A DNA stretch of 5,279 nucleotides, taken from NCBI GenBank assembly GCA_900553705.1, contig USEK01000108.1, forward strand, positions 1 to 5,279, given 5' to 3'. This stretch comes from an uncultured Collinsella sp. (GTDB taxonomy: Bacteria > Actinomycetota > Coriobacteriia > Coriobacteriales > Coriobacteriaceae). The notes under the pieces are model-generated. The model was not told where the DNA came from. It made no database searches and saw only the letters and a list, made by a program, of their open reading frames with translations. A program made the translations under genes and the position numbers. This document shows positions 1 through 5,279 of the stretch, piece after piece (positions within the stretch are counted from its first letter, which is position 1; the number at the start of each line of letters is the position of its first letter).

Positions 1-34
1 CGCCCACGACGCCGCCATGAAGCTCCTCCCCTAG
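1..34 (+). CDS. C-terminal tail of an upstream gene (partial)
   Basis: The window opens inside a reading frame whose last codons, from position 2, read A-H-D-A-A-M-K-L-L-P and end at a TAG at 32-34. A strong intrinsic terminator starts seven bases later, which is the normal arrangement for a gene end and is the main reason to believe this frame. The G+C-rich codons match the other genes here. Ten residues are too few to name a product. The possibility that this is non-coding sequence cannot be excluded. Confidence 0.5.
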   Translation, partial: AHDAAMKLLP

Positions 35-40
35 CACCTC

Positions 41-79
41 ACCACCACAAAGGGGACAGGCACCTTTGTGGTGGTTTTT
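41..79 (+). terminator. Intrinsic terminator of the upstream gene
   Basis: A perfect 13-bp inverted repeat (ACCACCACAAAGG at 41-53 and its complement at 63-75) encloses a 9-nt loop and runs into a T-tract at 75-79. It lies just after the TAG at 32-34 and separates that gene from the tRNA promoter. Confidence 0.88.
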
Positions 80-96
80 CAGTTTGCCAACGATAT

Positions 97-124
97 GTGA
101 ACGGCTAAAAAAGTCTGCTATACT
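97..124 (+). promoter_or_regulatory. Probable promoter of tRNA-Glu
   Basis: A good -10 element, TATACT, lies at 119-124, ten bases before the mature tRNA 5' end. The -35 is weak: GTGAAC at 97-102 gives a 16-bp spacer but matches only half of the consensus. The call rests on the -10 and on its place between an upstream terminator and the tRNA. Confidence 0.5.
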
Positions 125-134
125 CTTTCCCGCT

Positions 135-211
135 GTCCCCATCGTCTAGCGGCCAAGGACGCCACCCTTTCAAGGTGGATATCGCGGGTTCGAATCCCGC
201 TGGGGGCACCA
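135..211 (+). tRNA. tRNA-Glu (anticodon UUC)
   Basis: A complete cloverleaf is visible. The acceptor stem is GTCCCCA (135-141) with TGGGGGC (201-207), including one G-U pair. The D-arm has GTCT and GGAC ends. The anticodon stem is CCACC/GGTGG (162-166 and 174-178) with loop CTTTCAA, putting anticodon TTC at 169-171. The T-arm is GCGGG-TTCGAAT-CCCGC (184-200). The discriminator base is A208, and CCA is encoded at 209-211. The GTCCCC start and D-arm resemble bacterial tRNA-Glu. It decodes GAA and GAG, and Glu-tRNA also feeds tetrapyrrole synthesis in organisms that use the C5 pathway. Confidence 0.97.
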
Positions 212-223
212 TTTGAATTGAAG

Positions 224-254
224 AGCCCGTTACCCTCGCGGTAGCGGGCTTTTT
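224..254 (+). terminator. Intrinsic terminator of tRNA-Glu
   Basis: An 11-bp stem (224-234 with 240-250, AGCCCGTTACC against GGTAGCGGGCT, one G-U pair) has a 5-nt loop and is followed by Ts at 250-254. It starts 13 bases after the CCA end, so the tRNA appears to be a single-gene transcript. Confidence 0.88.
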
Positions 255-263
255 GCTACCGAT

Positions 264-303
264 ATGCCGGGATTCGAACCCGACAGGGTGCGAATCCCGG
301 CAT
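264..303. repeat. Palindrome made of opposed tRNA T-arm-like sequences
   Basis: Perfect 13-nt arms, ATGCCGGGATTCG (264-276) and CGAATCCCGGCAT (291-303), enclose a further ACCC/GGGT pairing (278-281 with 286-289) around a GACA loop. The whole can fold as one long hairpin. Positions 268-282 are an exact inverted copy of the 15-nt T-arm core CGGGTTCGAATCCCG of the tRNA-Glu gene (185-199). The right half (286-299) is a near copy in direct orientation. No acceptor, anticodon or D-arm partner exists, so this is not a second tRNA. There is no T-run after it, so it is not a standard terminator. Confidence 0.75.
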
Positions 304-316
304 CATCGCAAGGCCT

Positions 317-350
317 GTGGTCAAAAAATGGCAAATATGAGTACTGTTAC
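317..350 (+). repeat. Left terminal inverted repeat of the candidate MITE
   Basis: It begins GTGGTCAAAAAATGG and continues into the shared core. Against the right arm it differs at 321, 329, 331 and 348; two of these would be G-U pairs in RNA. The similarity stops at 317, which sets the proposed outer boundary. Confidence 0.7.
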
Positions 351-501
351 CATTTTAGTTACAGCGATTTCATGCCTTCAGAAGGCGATTTAGCCGTCGG
401 GCGTCCTACGGCGGAATAATTGCAGACGTTTATCGGCTAAGTACTTGGACATATGTTGCGTAACACTACATATTTTGCAAATAAATAATGTTACAGGACT
501 T

Positions 502-535
502 GTGACAGTACTCATATTTGACGTTTTTTGCCCAC
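502..535 (-). repeat. Right terminal inverted repeat of the candidate MITE
   Basis: Read on the minus strand it begins GTGGGCAAAAAACG and continues into the shared core. Its outer six bases also take part in a separate GCCCACG/CGTGGGC hairpin (530-536 with 548-554). The element may therefore have inserted at or near a pre-existing stem-loop, or its true edge may lie slightly further out. Confidence 0.7.
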
Positions 536-590
536 GACCCCTTATTGCGTGGGCGAATCAGTTGCAAAGCGGGATCCAAAGCGTCCTTCG

Positions 591-630
591 CAAACAAATA
601 GCCGGGGCCCGCGCGATGCGGACCCCGGCT
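591..630 (-). terminator. Intrinsic terminator of glutamine synthetase
   Basis: On the minus strand a 13-bp G+C-rich stem (618-630 with 600-612, AGCCGGGGTCCGC against GCGGGCCCCGGCT, one G-U pair) with a 5-nt loop is followed by the T-rich run ATTTGTTTG (599-591). It starts 29 bases beyond the stop codon of the glutamine synthetase gene and faces the same way. Confidence 0.88.
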
Positions 631-659
631 CAATACCGTGACGATATGTCAGCTACGTC

Positions 660-2747
<2,088 letters not shown>

Positions 2748-2753
2748 ACGGAA

Positions 2754-2760
2754 CTCCCTT
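2754..2760 (-). promoter_or_regulatory. Ribosome binding site of glnN
   Basis: AAGGGAG on the minus strand lies six bases before the ATG at 2747-2745. It fixes the translation start at the residues MAELTDRFG and argues against the upstream ATG at 2810. Confidence 0.85.
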
Positions 2761-2768
2761 CGTATCGG

Positions 2769-2787
2769 CACCGCGTGAGAAGCGGTG
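2769..2787 (-). promoter_or_regulatory. Small hairpin in the glnN leader
   Basis: CACCGC and GCGGTG (2782-2787 and 2769-2774 on the minus strand) form a perfect 6-bp stem with a 7-nt loop, ending eight bases before the Shine-Dalgarno sequence. It could affect translation or mRNA stability. No T-run follows, so it is not a terminator. The function is unknown. Confidence 0.4.
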
Positions 2788-2826
2788 TTGATTACTAACG
2801 AACGAGTCATAGCTTAGACTCGCCGT

Positions 2827-2864
2827 GTTTCCGCGACATTACCGTTATGTTGCTGTCGCGAAAC
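2827..2864 (-). promoter_or_regulatory. Opposed GlnR-box-like sites upstream of glnN
   Basis: The minus strand reads GTAAT-N6-GAAAC (2842-2827), and the plus strand reads GTTGC-N6-GAAAC (2849-2864). Both resemble the actinobacterial GlnR consensus gTnAc-N6-GaAAc, each with one mismatch in the weaker half. Together they form an inverted repeat, GTTTC(C)GCGACA against TGTCGCGAAAC, with a one-base bulge and a 15-nt centre. The position about 80 bp before the glutamine synthetase start suits a nitrogen regulator. Whether this lineage has a GlnR that uses this consensus is not known from the window. Confidence 0.4.
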
Positions 2865-3078
2865 CAATCAATGAGGTTACCCTATCGAGGCGGCGTTGCC
2901 ACCCTCAACAGCCAATCAACTGCATAAATTGCAGACCTCTCCCCATGGTTTAAGGGTAGTCAATTTGGGATGGAGCTCTATTAACTGGTATTTTGCATCA
3001 GATACCAGTCTTTATAGTCCGTGCCTAGATTAGCCGCTCTGTTATAGAGAAAGCCGATAGCAAGGCATCTTTGATTGG
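2864..3078. repeat. Octamer CCAATCAA, three copies in the divergent intergenic region
   Basis: CCAATCAA occurs at 2864-2871 and 2912-2919 on the plus strand and at 3078-3071 on the minus strand. The first and third copies share the longer ACCAATCAA. Three exact copies within about 215 bp of non-coding DNA is more than chance would usually give. The remaining bases between glnN and metF hold no gene. The octamer could be half-sites for a regulator of glnN, metF or both. Confidence 0.45.
2984..3018 (+). promoter_or_regulatory. Inverted repeat next to a candidate -10 element (possible metF operator/promoter)
   Basis: A perfect 8-bp dyad, ACTGGTAT (2984-2991) and ATACCAGT (3002-3009), has a 10-nt centre. 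Four bases beyond it is TATAGT (3013-3018), one base from the -10 consensus. The -35 region, around TTTTGC at 2991-2996, would lie inside the dyad, so a bound protein would block RNA polymerase. The leader to metF would then be about 150 nt. A second -10-like TAGAAT at 3125-3130 lacks a properly spaced -35 and is an alternative start. The regulator is unknown. Confidence 0.35.
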
Positions 3079-3160
3079 TATCCCCGAATAACGAGTGAAA
3101 CTCCACCGTGACACAGTGGTGCTGTAGAATCCTTACAACACATCACACTATTACGTATCT

Positions 3161-3167
3161 AGAGGAG
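3161..3167 (+). promoter_or_regulatory. Ribosome binding site of metF
   Basis: AGAGGAG lies six bases before the ATG at 3174. It decides this start over the in-frame ATG at 3108, which has no comparable site and would add 22 residues unlike the family's N-terminus. Confidence 0.85.
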
Positions 3168-3173
3168 CACGAT

Positions 3174-4046
3174 ATGCGCGTCGACGAGGTTTTTAAGCAG
3201 GCAGCATCCCAGGGCACCGCACCCGTTTCGTTTGAGATGTTCCCGCCCAAGGGCGAGCTTACCCTCGACACGGCTCGCGAAGTGGCAGGCAATCTGTGCA
3301 AGCTTTCGCCGAGCTTTGTCTCGGTCACCTGCTCGGCTGGCGGCTCGGGCAACGGCGCCACCACCGCCCCCATCGCGCATATGATTACGAGCGAATTCGA
3401 TACACCCTCGGTGGCACACCTTACCTGCGTGGGCCGCTCGCACGCCGATATCGCCGCCAAGATCGACGAATACCGCTCCGCCGGCGTAGAAAACATCCTG
3501 GCCCTGCGCGGTGATCTGCCCGCTGGCGCGACCGAGGACGACAAGCCCGCCTCCGACTACGCCTACGCCCGCGACCTCATCCCCGAGCTCGTCGACGCCG
3601 GCTTTTGCGTGGGCGCCGCAGCCTACCCCGAGGGCCACATTGCCTGTGAGGATCTCAACCTCTCGGTCGAACACCTCAAGCAAAAACAGGACGCTGGCGC
3701 GAGCTTCTTTGTGACGCAGCTCTTCTTTGATAACGAGTGCTTCTACCGTTTTCGCGAGCTTGCGGACAAGGCGGGCATCACCGTGCCGATTACCGCGGGC
3801 ATCATGCCGTTTATGGGCAAGTCGCAAATCAGCCGCATGGTCTTTATGTGCGGTGCGTCGCTGCCCTCCCCCGTCATCAAGATTCTCGCCAAGTACGAGA
3901 ACGACCCCGAGAGCCTGCAGGCAGCCGGTGTAGATTATGCCGCCCGTCAGCTTTGCGACCTCAAGGAGCACGGCGCCGCCGGTCTGCACCTGTACACTAT
4001 GAATCGTCCTGCGATCGCCGCGACCATTATGGAGCGCCTGGGGTAA
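3174..4046 (+). CDS. metF: Methylenetetrahydrofolate reductase
   Basis: The 290-residue product is a single-domain flavin TIM barrel that reduces 5,10-methylene-THF to 5-methyl-THF, the methyl donor for methionine synthesis. Family motifs appear in order: SFEMFPPKGE (19-28, with Glu21 at the position of the catalytic Glu), FVSVTCSAGGSG (48-59), AHLTCVGRS (81-89), NILALRGDLPAG (107-118), AAYPEGH (149-155), AGASFFVTQLFFD (174-186), PITAGIMPF (205-213) and LHLYTMNR (271-278). Length and motif order match bacterial MetF. It lacks the long regulatory domain of eukaryotic enzymes. The stop TAA shares its last base with the start of the next gene (TAATG), indicating one mRNA and coupled translation. 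Control may act at the dyad at 2984-3009. No SAM or cobalamin riboswitch is recognisable in the leader. Confidence 0.95.
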   Translation: MRVDEVFKQAASQGTAPVSFEMFPPKGELTLDTAREVAGNLCKLSPSFVSVTCSAGGSGNGATTAPIAHMITSEFDTPSVAHLTCVGRSHADIAAKIDEYRSAGVENILALRGDLPAGATEDDKPASDYAYARDLIPELVDAGFCVGAAAYPEGHIACEDLNLSVEHLKQKQDAGASFFVTQLFFDNECFYRFRELADKAGITVPITAGIMPFMGKSQISRMVFMCGASLPSPVIKILAKYENDPESLQAAGVDYAARQLCDLKEHGAAGLHLYTMNRPAIAATIMERLG

Positions 4047-4837
4047 TGGAAAAACCGCACATCGATACAACCGCTGTCGAAGTGCCGGCCGACCTTGCGT
4101 CGCCGGCGCTTTACCGTGTCGATGCTGCGTACCATCCCCGTGTCGACCGTGCCGAGATGCTGCGGTATCTGGGTTACGGCGGCCAGCAGATTGAGCCCGA
4201 GCTGTCACGACGTATTGAGCTTGTGGTCGAGCGCCTTGAGCTGGACATTGAGCCCCGCGGCGTGCGGCGCGTGTTTACCGTCGATGCCACGGGCGTGGAC
4301 GAGCAGGGAGAGCCTTGCATCCGTCTGGTTGGCACCAACGTTGAGCTGCGCGGTCGCGACATCTATCGACATCTCAAAGACGCCCGCTTTGCCGCGCTCA
4401 TGGCATGCACTCTCGGCATGGATGCTGAGCGCCGTCTGCGCACCACGGGAGCCCAGCAGCCCTTGGAGGGAGCCGTGCTCGACGCCGCATGCTCTGCCTA
4501 TGTAGAAGCCGCCGTTGAGCAGATGGACCAGCAGGTCAAGGCTGCGGCCGCCGCACACGGACTCGCCGGTAACTGGCGCTTTAGCCCCGGCTACGGCGAC
4601 TGCCCGCTTACGGCCCAGCGCTCGATCGTAGCTGCGCTCAACGCCACGCGGCTCATCGGGCTTACCGTCACGCCGACCAGCCTGCTCATGCCCACCAAGA
4701 GTGTGACCGCGGTGATCGGCCTGTTTGACGGTGAGGTCCACGACGCACAGAGCCGCCCCACCTGCAATATCTGCCGTATGCGCGAGCACTGCCGTTTCCG
4801 CGCCGCCCACACCACCTGCTATTCGCATTCTGAATAA
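4046..4837 (+). CDS. Stand-alone cobalamin-dependent methionine synthase activation-domain protein
   Basis: The 263-residue product resembles the C-terminal AdoMet-binding activation domain of MetH, here as a separate protein. In MetH that domain reductively re-methylates inactive cob(II)alamin using AdoMet. The key motif RFSPGYGDCPL (178-188) corresponds to RPAPGYPACP of MetH, and LTVTPTSLLMPTKSVTAVIG (206-225) matches the strand region after it. The C-terminal tail has a Cys cluster (C240, C243, C249, C258, pattern CxxC-x5-C) absent from classical MetH, which could bind metal or an Fe-S centre; this is inference. Start: ATG at 4046 overlaps the metF stop, and the GGAG at 4031-4034 may serve as ribosome site. 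Linkage to metF fits a methionine-synthesis role with a MetH core encoded elsewhere. A corrinoid-activation role in another methyltransferase system is less likely. Confidence 0.85.
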   Translation: MEKPHIDTTAVEVPADLASPALYRVDAAYHPRVDRAEMLRYLGYGGQQIEPELSRRIELVVERLELDIEPRGVRRVFTVDATGVDEQGEPCIRLVGTNVELRGRDIYRHLKDARFAALMACTLGMDAERRLRTTGAQQPLEGAVLDAACSAYVEAAVEQMDQQVKAAAAAHGLAGNWRFSPGYGDCPLTAQRSIVAALNATRLIGLTVTPTSLLMPTKSVTAVIGLFDGEVHDAQSRPTCNICRMREHCRFRAAHTTCYSHSE

Positions 4838-4945
4838 AATGTCAATGATGGCACGGTATCGAGGGAATCTCATCCGTATGTAAGCGAATGTCCTCACAAA
4901 CAAGTACCATAAGATGCCAAATAACAACTATCTGAAAGCCAGTAC
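4838..4945. other. Intergenic gap between the metF operon and the methyltransferase
   Basis: This 108-bp stretch is more A+T-rich than the operon before it. No stem-loop with a T-run is visible, so the end of the metF transcript is not defined. A weak -10-like TAAGAT at 4910-4915 might serve the methyltransferase, but no good -35 accompanies it. Confidence 0.4.
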
Positions 4946-5231
4946 ATGCACAACATTCTGCAGTTCTCGCCACAACTAACCGCGCTTGAGTTTTTTTCAG
5001 GCATTGGCTTGGCTCGTGCCGGCATGGCAAAAGCCGGAATCAAAACAATCTGGGCAAATGACATAGACCATACTAAATGCGCCATGTACAGCCAGTGTTG
5101 GGGCGATGAACATCTAGTCGAGCAGGATGTCCACACACTCGACCCCGACCTAATACCTCAAGCCGACATCGCATGGGCGTCAAGCCCTTGCACAAACTTA
5201 TCTCTCGCGGGAAACAGGGAGGGACTTATCT
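4946..5231 (+). CDS. DNA cytosine-5 methyltransferase, N-terminal part (truncated by sequence end)
   Basis: The native part is 95 codons of a C5-cytosine DNA methyltransferase, which moves a methyl group from AdoMet to cytosine in a target site. Motif I, ALEFFSGIGLARAGM (13-27), forms the AdoMet-binding loop. An acidic residue, D39 or D41 in WANDID, fits motif II. Motif IV, ASSPCTNLSLAGNREGL (78-94), contains the catalytic Pro-Cys pair with Cys82. The motif order and N-terminal position are as in the family, which is usually 300-450 residues, so most of the gene, including the target recognition domain, is missing. The open frame continues to a stop at 5276-5278, but everything after 5231 is adapter; the tail reading VSYTHLTLPTTSRV is not protein. 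A weak GAAAG lies about 8 bases before the ATG. Base composition is visibly less G+C-rich than metF, consistent with transfer. It could be the modification half of a restriction system or an orphan or phage enzyme. Confidence 0.88.
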
Positions 5232-5279
5232 CTGTCTCTTATACACATCTGACGCTGCCGACGACTAGTCGAGTGTAGA
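5232..5279 (+). other. Illumina Nextera adapter contamination (not biological)
   Basis: CTGTCTCTTATACACATCT at 5232-5250 is the Tn5 mosaic end used in Nextera libraries. GACGCTGCCGACGA (5251-5264) completes the reverse complement of the read-1 transposase adapter. CTAGTCGA (5265-5272) sits exactly where an 8-nt i5 index belongs; its complement TCGACTAG matches a standard Nextera index as I recall it. GTGTAGA (5273-5279) is the start of the P5-side primer. The whole run is sequencing read-through left at the contig end. Confidence 0.98.

Larger units (their letters stand above)
317..535. mobile_element. Candidate MITE-like element, about 219 bp, with 34-nt terminal inverted repeats
   Basis: Positions 317-350 and 502-535 are inverted copies matching at 30 of 34 positions, with an uninterrupted 16-nt core CAAATATGAGTACTGT (332-347). 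The 151-bp interior has no convincing gene. It contains the short palindrome GCCTTCaGAAGGC (374-386), a GCCGT/ACGGC pairing (393-397 with 408-412) and direct copies of GCGATTT and GTTACAG. It is more A+T-rich than the coding DNA around it. Size, non-coding content and matched ends fit a miniature inverted-repeat transposable element mobilised by a transposase elsewhere. No target-site duplication is apparent: the flanking bases CCT and GAC differ. A structured RNA or an old, eroded insertion are alternatives. Confidence 0.5.

Noticed and set aside
262..305. A second tRNA gene on the minus strand
   Set aside because: Only a T-arm-like hairpin is present, with no matching acceptor stem, anticodon arm or D-arm in either direction.
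530..554. GCCCACG/CGTGGGC stem-loop as a terminator
   Set aside because: The T-run lies before the stem on the plus strand, and on the minus strand the stem is followed by As, so neither orientation makes a standard intrinsic terminator. A proper glnN terminator exists at 591-630.
2748..2810. Longer N-terminus for glutamine synthetase from the ATG at 2810
   Set aside because: The extra 21 residues do not look like a GSIII N-terminus, and the strong AAGGGAG site directly precedes the ATG at 2747.
3108..3173. Longer N-terminus for MetF from the ATG at 3108
   Set aside because: The added residues are unlike MetF, no ribosome site precedes 3108, and AGAGGAG is ideally placed for the ATG at 3174.
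3019..3173. SAM or cobalamin riboswitch in the metF leader
   Set aside because: The conserved S-box core and the B12-box sequence are not recognisable, and only weak short stems are seen.
3737..4045. Upstream extension of the activation-domain protein inside metF
   Set aside because: The extension overlaps conserved MetF coding sequence in another frame. The TAATG overlap at 4044-4048 gives a natural start.
3159..4208. A 349-codon minus-strand frame opposite metF, and similar antisense frames at 4205-4927
   Set aside because: These are shadows of the G+C-rich coding strand; they lack motifs, and the opposite genes are clearly real.

Overview
The window looks like chromosome of a high-GC gut actinobacterium of the class Coriobacteriia, most likely Collinsella or a close relative. 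This is inferred from the gene set (type III glutamine synthetase; metF followed directly by a stand-alone MetH-activation-domain protein), the G+C-rich coding sequence and the style of intergenic DNA. No sequence search was run, so the genus is a judgement.

Layout, left to right. Positions 1-34 are the last codons of a gene that enters from the left, closed by a strong intrinsic terminator (41-79). A tRNA-Glu(UUC) gene with encoded CCA (135-211) has its own promoter and terminator. A gene-free stretch follows (255-590). It holds a hairpin-forming palindrome built from two opposed tRNA T-arm-like sequences (264-303) and a roughly 219-bp element bounded by 34-nt imperfect terminal inverted repeats (317-535) that looks like a non-autonomous mobile element. 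The minus-strand type III glutamine synthetase gene occupies 660-2747, with a clear terminator at 591-630.

Positions 2748-3173 are a divergent control region between glutamine synthetase (leftward) and the metF operon (rightward). It contains opposed GlnR-box-like sites, an octamer CCAATCAA present three times, and an 8-bp dyad beside a -10-like element. metF (3174-4046) overlaps by one base, through TAATG, the gene for a cobalamin-dependent methionine synthase reactivation-domain protein (4046-4837). Together they suggest a methyl-folate/methionine module: MetF makes 5-methyl-THF, and the second protein would help re-methylate cob(II)alamin on a MetH core encoded elsewhere.

The right end carries the first 95 codons of a DNA cytosine-5 methyltransferase (from 4946). 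Its reading frame then runs into Illumina Nextera adapter sequence: Tn5 mosaic end, read-1 adapter, an 8-nt index and the start of the P5 side, at 5232-5279. Those last 48 bases are not biological, so the methyltransferase is truncated and the C-terminal residues and stop codon read from this sequence are artefacts. No complete undescribed system is visible. The most interesting native items are the inverted-repeat element, the T-arm palindrome and the unexplained regulatory motifs in the divergent intergenic region.
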